64,000 nucleotides of DNA, from contig JAKGHH010000005.1 in the NCBI GenBank assembly GCA_022828595.1, positions 31,322,193-31,386,192 on the forward strand, read 5' to 3'. Each line of letters starts with the position of its first letter. Positions within the stretch are counted from its first letter, which is position 1. The DNA is from Nelumbo lutea. Its lineage: Eukaryota; Streptophyta; Magnoliopsida; Proteales; Nelumbonaceae. Made by a program: the position numbers and the translations under genes. The notes beneath the pieces are model-generated. The model did no database searches and had not been told where the DNA came from. It saw only the letters and a list, made by a program, of their open reading frames with translations. Below, in pieces: positions 61,501 through 64,000 of the stretch.

Positions 61501-64000
61501 GATCCTCTACAAGGTGGTAGATCCATCCAGACAAATCCGTGATGACGCACTTCAGATGCTTGAGACACTCTCTGTCCGTGAATGGGCTGAGGAAGGCACT
61601 GAGGGTTCAGGTCGCTATCGAGCTGCAGTTGTTGGCAATCTCCCTGACTCCTACCAGCAGTTCCAATACAAACTTTCATGCAAGCTTGCCAAAGATCATC
61701 CAGAGCTGAGCCAGCACCTCTGCGAGGAAATCATGCAGCGACAACTTGATGCTGTGGACATAATTGCACAGCATCAGGTCTTAACATGCATGGCTCCCTG
61801 GATTGAGAACCTAAACTTCTGGAAACTTAAAGATTCAGGGTGGAGTGAAAGATTATTAAAAAGTCTTTACTATGTTACATGGCGACATGGAGACCAGTTT
61901 CCTGATGAAATTGAAAAGCTATGGAGCACAATTGCTAGCAAGCCCAAGAATATCAGTCCTGTTCTTGATTTCTTGATCACCAAGGGAATAGAAGATTGTG
62001 ATTCCAATGCTTCTGCTGAAATAAGCGGAGCTTTTGCAACTTACTTTTCAGTTGCCAAACGTGTTAGCCTGTACCTGGCTCGGATATGCCCACAGCGCAC
62101 AATTGATCACTTGGTTTACCAGTTAGCTCAGCGGATGCTGGAGGATTGTGTGGAACCAGTCAGACCAAGTGCAAACAAGGGTGATGCTGGTGGAAATTTT
62201 GTCTTGGAGTTCTCTCAGGGACCTACAGTAACTCAAGTTGCATCAGTTATGGACAGTCAACCACACATGTCACCATTGTTAGTACGAGGTTCTCTTGATG
62301 GTCCACTTAGGAACACAAGTGGGAGTCTGAGTTGGCGAACTGCAGCCGTGACAGGCCGTAGCATTTCAGGGCCACTAAGTCCAATTCCTCCAGAGATGAA
62401 CATCGTTCCTGTCACTGCTGGTCGGTCAGGACAGCTCCTTCCAGCATTGGTAAACATGTCAGGGCCATTGATGGGGGTCCGAAGCTCAACTGGGAGCTTG
62501 AGGAGTCGCCATGTTTCCCGAGACAGTGGAGACTATCTCATTGATACACCGAACTCTGGGGAAGATGGGTTGCTTTCTGGCATTGGGTTGCATGGGGTCA
62601 ATGCTGGAGAACTCCAGTCAGCTCTGCAGGGGCACCAACAGCACTCACTCACTCATGCTGATATAGCATTGATTCTACTTGCAGAGATTGCTTATGAGAA
62701 TGATGAAGATTTTAGAGAGCACCTACCTTTGCTCTTTCATGTCACATTTGTCTCAATGGATAGCTCTGAAGATATTGTGTTAGAGCACTGCCAGCACTTG
62801 CTTGTTAATCTGCTATACTCGCTTGCAGGTAGGCACTTGGAGCTATATGGGGTTGAAAATTGTGATGGGGAGAACAAACAGCAGGTTGTAAGCCTGATCA
62901 AGTATGTCCAGTCAAAGCGAGGGAGCATGATGTGGGAGAATGAAGACCCAACTGTCACACGGACTGAACTCCCTAGTGCTGCCCTTCTGTCGGCCCTAGT
63001 GCAGAGCATGGTTGATGCAATCTTTTTTCAAGGGGATCTCCGGGAGACATGGGGTGCAGAGGCTCTTAAATGGGCCATGGAGTGCACATCCAGGCACCTT
63101 GCGTGCCGCTCTCACCAAATTTACCGTGCATTACGGCCCAATGTGACAAGTGACACATGTGTTTCCCTCCTACGGTGTCTCCACAGGTGCCTTGGGAACC
63201 CCGTGCCAGCGGTTCTGGGCTTCATCATGGAGATTCTGTTGACTTTGCAAGTGATGGTGGAGAACATGGAACCTGAGAAGGTGATACTCTATCCACAGCT
63301 ATTCTGGGGCTGTGTAGCAATAATGCACACAGATTTCGTGCATGTTTACTGTCAAGTGCTTGAGCTTTTTGCCCGTGTGATTGATCGACTATCATTCCGA
63401 GACAGAACGACAGAGAATGTACTCCTTTCAAGCATGCCCCGTGATGAGCTTGACACCACTGGTTGTGGCCCAGAAGAACTTCAACGAATGGAATCTAGAA
63501 TTGGCAGTGAACCTCCACCAGTGAATGGCAAGGTTCCAGCCTTTGAAGGAGTGCAACCTCTTGTTCTTAAAGGGCTTATTTCAACAGTAAGTCATGGGTC
63601 TTCTATTGAAGTCCTCTCACGGATTACAGTGCACTCGTGTGACTCCATATTTGGGGATGCTGAGACACGGCTTCTGATGCATATTACTGGATTGCTTCCC
63701 TGGCTCTGCTTACAGCTCAGTAAGGACTCGGCAGTTGGACCTGCTTCCCCGCTACAACAACAGTACCAAAAAGCTTGTTCCGTCGCTTCCAACATTGCAA
63801 TTTGGTGCAGGGCAAAATCACTGGACGATCTGGCAACTGTATTTCTTGCTTACTCCCGTGGTGAAATCACTTCCATTGATAACCTACTTGCTTGTGTGTC
63901 ACCACTTTTGTGTGCTGTGTGGTTTCCAAAGCATTCAGCATTGGCATTTGGGCACTTGTTACGACTCCTGGAGAAGGGGCCAGTTGAATATCAACGAGTG
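564..64000 (+). CDS. PAG1: FURRY/MOR2-PAG1 family cell-morphogenesis scaffold protein (17 exons, 3'-incomplete)
   Basis: Large ARM/HEAT-like scaffold related to Drosophila Furry and yeast Tao3/Pag1; in animals and yeast these work with NDR-family kinases in polarity and morphogenesis. That role is family knowledge, not shown here. Exons: 564-659, 1204-1322, 9911-9956, 16938-17010, 17094-17151, 23906-24001, 25656-25773, 25847-26113, 32682-32783, 33244-33601, 33675-33788, 50267-50901, 50992-51182, 59074-59296, 60021-60140, 60432-61205, 61394-64000. Together they make 1,999 codons without a stop. The protein begins [18 protein letters not shown], matching the conserved plant N-terminus. The start is supported by an in-frame TGA at 552-554, four codons upstream. 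Regions expected for the family are MOR2-PAG1 N-terminal (about residues 60-600), a long middle region, and a C-terminal region that is mostly outside the window. No signal peptide or membrane segment is evident. Intact coding despite about 53 kb of intronic transposons implies an expressed, constrained gene. Confidence 0.96.
660..1203 (+). other. PAG1: PAG1 intron 1 (544 bp)
   Basis: GT-AG intron with no recognisable repeat or coding sequence. Confidence 0.85.
1204..1322 (+). CDS. PAG1: PAG1 exon 2 (residues 33-72)
   Basis: The acceptor is TATTCAG|GATGGA and the donor AAAG|GTGAGC. The exon starts [14 protein letters not shown] and ends within a Ser codon (AG+T) completed by exon 3 across 8.6 kb. 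The phase match confirms the join. Confidence 0.95.
1432..2044. mobile_element. Degenerate hAT-like MITE with GCCT-rich ends
   Basis: About 613 bp with terminal CAGTG...CACTG and subterminal inverted GGTG/GCCTAGGC and GGCGTGTGCCTTGCC tracts. It ends in GCGCTTTTAAAACACTG. The flanks share only CATAT, so no clean 8-bp duplication remains. Size and end structure resemble the 607-bp elements in intron 13. Confidence 0.55.
2514..2869. mobile_element. hAT-like MITE with 8-bp target duplication
   Basis: A 356-bp element begins CATGGTTCACAATTTTGATC. The reverse complement of its end begins CATGGTTTGAAATATCGAC. It is flanked by perfect 8-bp direct repeats GTTTAGAC at 2506-2513 and 2870-2877. An 8-bp duplication with short TIRs is characteristic of the hAT superfamily. 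There is no coding capacity. Confidence 0.75.
3300..3998 (+). mobile_element. Poly-A-tailed retroelement piece (ORF1-type, no ORF2)
   Basis: A sense-oriented piece ends in a poly-A run (3988-3998). Its last 90 bases (GAGTGACTCCTGGTCACTC, then CTTGTATTCTA, a T-run and TTAATAAATTCTAA) resemble the tails of the elements ending near 5116 and the antisense one starting at 14297. No reverse transcriptase sequence is present. The 5' border is uncertain and the coding remnant is not recognisable by itself. Confidence 0.5.
4010..5116 (+). mobile_element. ORF1-only L1 derivative (sense)
   Basis: The broken reading frame carries ORF1-like features: a block around 4360-4430 with [13 protein letters not shown], then GLIGIGP near 4460. 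The GL-x-G-x-GP motif recurs in the antisense elements at 9385-9609 and 14650-14946. The tail contains GGGTGATTGC, TCTCTCTTGCTC and TAGTAAATTTTC, and ends in A-rich sequence at about 5116. There is no endonuclease, RT or RNase H sequence between ORF1 and the tail. Confidence 0.55.
6590..7189 (+). pseudogene. L1 reverse transcriptase remnant
   Basis: RT palm region. The DLEKAYD Asp and the FVDD pair are both retained, but in-frame stops lie near 6850 and 6870. The first ten residues duplicate a downstream segment (see findings). Confidence 0.75.
8200..9024 (+). pseudogene. L1 zf-RVT-like and RNase H remnant
   Basis: Cys/His-rich segment followed by a C-terminal RNase H-like domain: [10 protein letters not shown], then [16 protein letters not shown] and a frameshifted end with DTLAKQGA. 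An RNase H of this kind at the ORF2 C-terminus is known from plant L1 elements. Confidence 0.75.
9911..9956 (+). CDS. PAG1: PAG1 exon 3, 46-nt micro-exon (residues 72-87)
   Basis: The acceptor is TTGCAG|TGAATC and the donor CGTAAG|GTACTG. It encodes [16 protein letters not shown], an exact fit to the family at this position. It has phase 2 on entry and phase 0 on exit. It lies between introns of 8,588 and 6,981 bp. Confidence 0.94.
11718..12347 (-). pseudogene. L1 reverse transcriptase remnant with FADG active site
   Basis: Contains DFEKTYD (motif A), [14 protein letters not shown] (motif B) and QFADGTLIF where FADD is expected. A frame change follows at the left end. Confidence 0.8.
13627..13977 (-). 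pseudogene. L1 ORF2 endonuclease remnant
   Basis: Apurinic-like endonuclease start with [14 protein letters not shown] and AIYGPN. A premature TAA stops it near 13627. The frame continues past the stop to GGDFN at about 13560. Confidence 0.75.
14297..16220 (-). mobile_element. ORF1-only L1 derivative with its own poly-A tail (antisense)
   Basis: The poly-T at 14295-14302 marks the 3' tail. The outer flanks share TTAATTAT (14289-14296 and 16221-16228), a plausible target duplication and hence a complete insertion. The broken ORF1 runs leftward: a DUF4283-like N-terminal part (16218-15979, with [12 protein letters not shown]), a middle part (15596-15105), and a C-terminal part with GLVGAGP (14946-14650). 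ORF1 passes straight into the tail with no ORF2. Confidence 0.65.
16938..17010 (+). CDS. PAG1: PAG1 exon 4 (residues 88-112)
   Basis: The acceptor is TTCAG|CTGGCA. It encodes [20 protein letters not shown] and onward. The donor ACAG|GTTTGT leaves one base (G) that completes a Glu codon in exon 5. The cysteine-rich helix is typical of this N-terminal repeat region. Confidence 0.94.
17094..17151 (+). CDS. PAG1: PAG1 exon 5 (residues 112-131)
   Basis: The acceptor is TTGCAG|AGAAGC and the donor GACAG|GTGGGG. It encodes [20 protein letters not shown]. The final AG is completed by G in exon 6, 6.75 kb downstream. Confidence 0.94.
17293..19186 (+). mobile_element. 5'-truncated L1 (RT end to RNase H)
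   Basis: Perfect 12-bp target duplication ATCTTTGTACAG at 17281-17292 and 19187-19198, with a short A-run at the 3' end. It starts at LNYLGMPLG, the RT thumb-side motif. [11 protein letters not shown] and a zf-RVT-like segment follow, then an RNase H remnant ([11 protein letters not shown] near 18700 and ADTLAKQGV near 19020). Frame breaks are present throughout. Confidence 0.85.
20200..20788 (+). mobile_element. Degraded L1 RNase H fragment (sense)
   Basis: Traces of the segment before RNase H (WTVWEE at about 20215) and of the RNase H start (IKLNFDGCS at about 20430), followed by badly eroded sequence. Borders are approximate. Confidence 0.5.
20789..21554 (-). mobile_element. Internally deleted, 5'-truncated L1 (antisense)
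   Basis: Poly-T and tail lie at about 20789. The RNase H end ([11 protein letters not shown]) lies at about 20945-21010 and jumps directly to an upstream region (21021-21293, with [17 protein letters not shown]) and then to [11 protein letters not shown] at about 21510. The rest of RNase H is missing. The 5' end carries a 27-bp duplication. Confidence 0.6.
21550..21905 (+). mobile_element. ORF1-type LINE remnant (sense)
   Basis: An open stretch (21550-21786) is rich in charged residues ([20 protein letters not shown]). It is probably the 5' part of an ORF1-only element whose tail may lie at about 23500-23730, split by the antisense L1 between them. The assignment is tentative. Confidence 0.35.
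21908..23500 (-). mobile_element. Degraded L1 (antisense) with internal repeats
   Basis: The RNase H C-terminal region lies at about 21980-22350. The upstream zf-RVT-like part lies at about 22700-23380, including the segment at 23183-23377. A roughly 65-bp segment is present three times between 22397 and 22700. Borders are approximate. Confidence 0.55.
23906..24001 (+). CDS. PAG1: PAG1 exon 6 (residues 131-163)
   Basis: The acceptor is TTGCAG|GGTTGT and the donor ATCAG|GTAGCC. It encodes [19 protein letters not shown] and then the Leu-rich [11 protein letters not shown]. It ends with two bases of an Arg codon. Confidence 0.95.
24002..25655 (+). other. PAG1: PAG1 intron 6 (1,654 bp)
   Basis: GT-AG intron. 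An antisense L1 tail and RNase H piece lies at about 24168-24720. The rest (24720-25655) has no recognised element. Confidence 0.8.
24168..24720 (-). mobile_element. L1 3' end fragment (RNase H, antisense)
   Basis: A poly-T-containing tail at about 24170-24183 is followed leftward-reading by a degraded RNase H-like stretch. Its type differs from the other L1s here ([20 protein letters not shown] near 24640). No target duplication was found. Confidence 0.5.
25656..25773 (+). CDS. PAG1: PAG1 exon 7 (residues 163-202)
   Basis: The acceptor is CTATAG|ATTTAG and the donor CTGGGG|GTAGGT. It encodes [16 protein letters not shown] and ends with [10 protein letters not shown], in phase 0. It is followed by a 73-bp intron. 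Confidence 0.94.
25847..26113 (+). CDS. PAG1: PAG1 exon 8 (residues 203-291)
   Basis: The acceptor is TGCCAG|GTTAAG and the donor ATCGCT|GTAAGT. The 89 codons include [20 protein letters not shown] and an amphipathic segment ending in [11 protein letters not shown]. It opens the MOR2-PAG1 N-terminal region proper. Confidence 0.95.
26363..26802 (-). mobile_element. Severely 5'-truncated L1 (RNase H end only)
   Basis: About 440 bp between direct repeats CATGTTACATGMTCTCTC (26345-26362 and 26803-26820; 17 of 18 match). Contains a 3' tail with ATGATTTCTTTAATAAAAAG and the RNase H C-terminus (LADGLAKQG near 26530). Confidence 0.75.
27786..30196 (+). mobile_element. Non-autonomous Helitron
   Basis: Begins TCTATACTACTTTAGAAAG and ends CTAG. 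It sits exactly between A (27785) and T (30197) without target duplication, as Helitrons do. A 6-bp stem ACGTGC-AAC-GCATGT (about 30168-30183) ends some 10 nt before CTAG. Length 2,411 bp, strongly A/T-rich, with no Rep/Hel coding. Diverged copies of a 200-400-bp unit (words ATTAATGATGTAAATGGAA and GGGTCAAATGG) recur at about 28140-28960 and near 30000. Confidence 0.85.
29090..30003. repeat. Long fold-back (inverted repeat) inside the Helitron
   Basis: The left arm (29090-29250) matches the reverse complement of the right arm (about 29860-30003): CTACATTTCAAGTTATAAAAAC on the left pairs with GTTTTTATAATGTGAAATGT on the right. Both arms contain CCATGTTGGACACAACA-type words. The inner part continues as CT-rich (29226-29480) facing GA-rich (29600-29730). 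Confidence 0.8.
32682..32783 (+). CDS. PAG1: PAG1 exon 9 (residues 292-325)
   Basis: The acceptor is TCCTAG|GTTGGC and the donor CTTAGA|GTAAGC. The 34 codons start [15 protein letters not shown] and end YKHLR, in phase 0 on both sides. Confidence 0.94.
32784..33243 (+). other. PAG1: PAG1 intron 9 (460 bp)
   Basis: GT-AG intron. No clear element is seen. Confidence 0.85.
33244..33601 (+). CDS. PAG1: PAG1 exon 10 (residues 326-445)
   Basis: The acceptor is TGCAG|GACAAG and the donor CGAG|GTAATG. It encodes [20 protein letters not shown] through EVFR. It contains helical repeats of the ARM/HEAT type and ends with one base of an Asp codon. Confidence 0.95.
33675..33788 (+). CDS. PAG1: PAG1 exon 11 (residues 445-483)
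   Basis: The acceptor is TTACAG|ATCATC and the donor ATAG|GTAATG. It encodes [20 protein letters not shown] and onward. Its last base, G, joins AT of exon 12 across the 16.5-kb intron 11. Confidence 0.95.
34422..34620 (-). repeat. Copia 3' LTR
   Basis: 199 bp, TGTTGA...TCAACA, next to the polypurine tract. It is the 3' LTR in the element's own orientation. Confidence 0.9.
34621..34633 (-). other. Copia polypurine tract
   Basis: CTCCCCCTCAAGT on the + strand, purine-rich on the coding strand, abutting the 3' LTR. Confidence 0.75.
34721..36109 (-). pseudogene. Copia reverse transcriptase-RNase H remnant
   Basis: RT includes [11 protein letters not shown] (about 35960), [27 protein letters not shown] and the active-site segment [11 protein letters not shown], where YVDD is expected. 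RNase H includes YTDAD followed by a TGA (Trp expected), [15 protein letters not shown] sequence at about 34975, and [11 protein letters not shown]. There are several frame changes. Confidence 0.85.
36417..37710 (-). pseudogene. Copia integrase remnant
   Basis: HHCC zinc region (WHCRLGHLS, then CQTCQLSKH) followed by the catalytic core: HSDVWGP, and QSDNAKEF (about 37040). A frameshift lies near 36961-37220. [20 protein letters not shown] C-terminal segment is at about 36690. Confidence 0.8.
37646..38980 (-). pseudogene. Copia gag-protease remnant
   Basis: Gag starts at 38980 and is interrupted by stops around 38520-38627 in the same frame. It continues through a CX2CX4HX4C zinc knuckle (about 38185) to the aspartic protease motif [13 protein letters not shown] (about 37810). 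A frame change precedes integrase. Confidence 0.8.
39045..39330. repeat. Tandem repeat in the copia leader (about 4 x 62-70 bp)
   Basis: Units contain AACAGGTCCTTTTGACCTAC, GTTTCACTGAGAACAAA and CTGCTGTTGCAGTAC. AACAGGTCCT starts at 39111, 39181 and 39251, so the central period is 70 bp. The outer units are diverged and shorter. Confidence 0.85.
39992..40003 (-). other. Copia primer binding site (initiator tRNA-Met)
   Basis: The coding strand reads TGGTATCAAAGC directly after the 5' LTR. The canonical plant copia PBS is TGGTATCAGAGC, so there is one mismatch. Confidence 0.8.
40004..40202 (-). repeat. Copia 5' LTR
   Basis: 199 bp, the same ends as the other LTR, about 16 substitutions by eye, mostly transitions. 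Confidence 0.9.
41016..43250 (-). mobile_element. 5'-truncated L1 (antisense) inside the RTE
   Basis: Poly-T tail at about 41017-41031. RNase H (41474-41136, with [17 protein letters not shown] and [11 protein letters not shown]) and the zf-RVT-like region (42441-42247) follow. The part before it includes 42744-42505, with FWEDVW. The RT end [11 protein letters not shown] lies near 43150. The 5' junction to RTE sequence is at about 43250. A 159-bp tandem duplication lies inside at 41908-42230. Confidence 0.75.
41908..42230. repeat. Tandem duplication, about 159 bp, within the L1
   Basis: Two copies begin GTTCCATCTGC at 41908 and 42067 and both run to TATCCAAAG. They are nearly identical apart from a few substitutions and a small insertion (AGTCCTC region, about 42150). 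Confidence 0.9.
43504..45355 (-). mobile_element. 5'-truncated L1 (antisense) with 13-bp target duplication
   Basis: The target duplication is TTGTTTTCCTTAT at 43491-43503 and 45356-45368. RNase H (43927-43613, [15 protein letters not shown] and [12 protein letters not shown]), the segment before it (44276-43965), the zf-RVT-like region (44564-44337, [20 protein letters not shown]) and upstream parts to about 45180 are present. RT motifs are absent. A 48-bp LINE tail is inserted at 43935-43982. Confidence 0.85.
43935..43982 (-). mobile_element. 48-bp L1 3'-tail insertion
   Basis: A poly-T run plus GATAAATGAGTGAAATTTTA and AATAAACCAGCAAATA, flanked by perfect 16-bp repeats AGAGAACAATGCTATT (43919-43934 and 43983-43998). 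It interrupts the RNase H remnant of the surrounding L1. Confidence 0.8.
47946..48647 (-). pseudogene. L1 endonuclease remnant
   Basis: Open over 233 codons, starting [13 protein letters not shown] (Arg where Trp is usual). Contains LQESKL (catalytic Glu), [19 protein letters not shown] and FDHCPIQ (catalytic Asp-His). The frame ends just before the next open part at 47906. Confidence 0.8.
48799..48866 (-). repeat. Poly-C/poly-G tract in L1 ORF1
   Basis: About 66 bases that are almost only C with scattered A and one G; the coding strand is a run of G-tracts. It lies in the former ORF1 C-terminal region. Confidence 0.9.
49058..49342. repeat. Near-identical direct repeat, about 98 bp, in RTE sequence
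   Basis: The segments 49058-49158 and 49245-49342 both contain CTACTAATTTATGTTCTATT-like sequence (with CTCC/CTAC differences) and run to ATTTTCCTAGTAAA with few differences. The repeat offset is about 187 bp. Confidence 0.85.
50267..50901 (+). CDS. PAG1: PAG1 exon 12 (residues 483-694)
   Basis: The acceptor is TTCCAG|ATGCTG and the donor ATGGG|GTTTGT. The 212 codons include [20 protein letters not shown] and the very conserved [20 protein letters not shown] charged, variable stretch (about residues 589-610) is followed by a conserved block with [20 protein letters not shown]. Confidence 0.96.
50992..51182 (+). CDS. PAG1: PAG1 exon 13 (residues 695-758)
   Basis: The acceptor is TTACAG|GATGAC and the donor GCAAA|GTAAGT. 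It encodes [20 protein letters not shown] and ends in [10 protein letters not shown]. The Lys codon is completed by G in exon 14. Confidence 0.95.
52300..53190 (-). mobile_element. 5'-truncated L1 (RNase H and zf-RVT-like region, antisense)
   Basis: RNase H remnant at 52694-52374 ([32 protein letters not shown] and [14 protein letters not shown]). An upstream segment at 53156-52950 has [17 protein letters not shown]. The zf-RVT-like end is near 53150 ([14 protein letters not shown]). No clean target duplication was found. Confidence 0.7.
53270..53876 (+). mobile_element. 607-bp hAT-like MITE, copy 1 (8-bp TSD GGAGCAAG)
   Basis: Starts CATAGTTTTCAAGGCGCCAA and ends with the inverted CCTTGGCAACTATG. 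Perfect 8-bp duplication GGAGCAAG at 53262-53269 and 53877-53884. GGCG/CGCC-rich ends surround an A/T-rich core without coding. An 8-bp duplication with short TIRs indicates the hAT superfamily. Confidence 0.85.
53890..54830 (-). mobile_element. Degraded L1 fragment (antisense)
   Basis: RNase H C-terminal traces (ACCCCTTGTTTTGATAAGGT at about 53948 corresponds to LSKQGV). RNase H start and upstream sequence lie at 54100-54560. Heavily eroded; the 5' border is approximate. Confidence 0.5.
55580..56186 (-). mobile_element. 607-bp hAT-like MITE, copy 2, inverted (8-bp TSD CCCAACAA)
   Basis: The same family as copy 1 in the opposite orientation: CACAGTTGTCAAGGCGATGC at left and CCTTAAAAACTATG at right. 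Perfect 8-bp duplication CCCAACAA at 55572-55579 and 56187-56194. Exactly the same length as copy 1, and about 90% similar by eye over the core. Confidence 0.85.
57240..57780 (-). mobile_element. RTE endonuclease fragment (antisense)
   Basis: Parallels the 49390-49800 part of the large RTE: CCCCAAACCCAAATCCTCC (about 57298) and TTGGAATTTCTTGGATTAGT (about 57400) have close counterparts there (49487 and 49573). Codes a broken endonuclease stretch. It is a separate, shorter insertion or an old duplication. Confidence 0.55.
57790..58320 (+). mobile_element. hAT-like MITE, copy 3, 3' end eroded
   Basis: Starts CATATCAAGGCACCAAGGCG and follows copy 1 through CCTAGGTGATGGATT and the A/T-rich core to about 58320. 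The right TIR is then lost. No target duplication can be shown. Confidence 0.65.
59074..59296 (+). CDS. PAG1: PAG1 exon 14 (residues 758-832)
   Basis: The acceptor is TTGCAG|GCTGGA and the donor CACATA|GTAAGT. It encodes [20 protein letters not shown], then [20 protein letters not shown], and ends in phase 0. Confidence 0.95.
59297..60020 (+). other. PAG1: PAG1 intron 14 (724 bp)
   Basis: GT-AG intron with no recognised element. Confidence 0.85.
60021..60140 (+). CDS. PAG1: PAG1 exon 15 (residues 833-872)
   Basis: The acceptor is TTTCAG|ACTGCA and the donor TGGAAG|GTATGA. The 40 codons start [20 protein letters not shown] and end KPKWK. Confidence 0.95.
60141..60431 (+). other. PAG1: PAG1 intron 15 (291 bp)
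   Basis: GT-AG intron with no recognised element. The remaining short introns are 4 (17011-17093), 7 (25774-25846), 10 (33602-33674), 12 (50902-50991) and 16 (61206-61393). Confidence 0.85.
60432..61205 (+). CDS. PAG1: PAG1 exon 16 (residues 873-1130)
   Basis: The acceptor is ATGCAG|AGTCAA and the donor GACCAG|GTAATT. The 258 codons include [20 protein letters not shown], the conserved [20 protein letters not shown] block, and a flexible segment with [18 protein letters not shown]. Confidence 0.96.
61394..64000 (+). CDS. PAG1: PAG1 exon 17, long exon running off the window (residues 1131-1999+)
   Basis: The acceptor is CTTTAG|TGCTAC. At least 869 codons are open to the last base of the window with no stop. 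Conserved blocks include [40 protein letters not shown] sequence near residue 1,300, and [21 protein letters not shown] Ser/Gly-rich, probably disordered linker (about residues 1416-1530) contains [18 protein letters not shown] and could be phosphorylated. A conserved MOR2-PAG1 region follows, including [20 protein letters not shown]. The visible end, EYQRV, matches a family position about 150 residues before the C-terminus. Confidence 0.95.

Noticed and set aside
62257..63795. Antisense open frames opposite the last exon
   Set aside because: They are shadows of the conserved sense coding sequence; none resembles a known protein.
1..64000. Previously undescribed functional gene system
   Set aside because: All substantial coding is either the PAG1-family gene or decayed transposon sequence. 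No tRNA, rRNA or further host gene was recognised.

Overview
This is plant nuclear DNA. One protein-coding gene, on the + strand, crosses the whole window. It encodes a FURRY/Tao3-Pag1/MOR2-family scaffold, usually annotated in plants as 'cell morphogenesis protein PAG1' or 'cell polarity protein mor2'. I can place 17 consecutive coding exons, from the ATG at 564 to the window end. They give 5,997 nt, or 1,999 codons, in one continuous frame with GT-AG borders at all 16 introns. The 3' end lies beyond the window; about 150 residues should remain if the length matches other plant homologues. The protein and the transposon families suggest an angiosperm, probably a eudicot with TE-expanded introns. 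I cannot name the species; Vitis-like or Nelumbo-like genomes are possible.

Intron sizes are bimodal. Ten introns are 73 to 1,654 bp. Six (introns 2, 3, 5, 8, 11 and 13) are 6.6 to 16.5 kb and total about 53 kb, or 83% of the window. The large introns consist mostly of nested, decayed mobile elements: L1-type LINEs on both strands (RT, zf-RVT-like and RNase H regions), a split RTE-type LINE, one Ty1/copia LTR element, hAT-like MITEs, a CCGGTT-rich TIR element, and a Helitron with canonical ends.

Layout: 1-563, upstream/5' leader with a small inverted-repeat element; intron 2, MITEs, ORF1-only LINE derivatives and a 5'-truncated L1; intron 3, an L1 inserted beside the poly-A tail of an ORF1-only element; intron 5, several L1 fragments; intron 6, an L1 RNase H fragment; intron 8, a nest of Helitron inside TIR element inside L1; intron 11, an RTE element cut up by a copia element and at least three L1s; intron 13, L1 fragments and three copies of a GGCG-rich hAT-like MITE; 60-64 kb, a compact exon-rich end including a single exon of at least 2.6 kb.

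I see no new enzymatic or defence system. The points that look most novel are (i) an apparent L1 lineage that keeps ORF1 and its own 3' tail but lacks ORF2, (ii) the nest in intron 8 whose insertion borders can be placed almost to the base, and (iii) repeated L1 insertion next to the poly-A tails of earlier LINEs. Domain assignments rest on motif recognition by eye; no database search was run.
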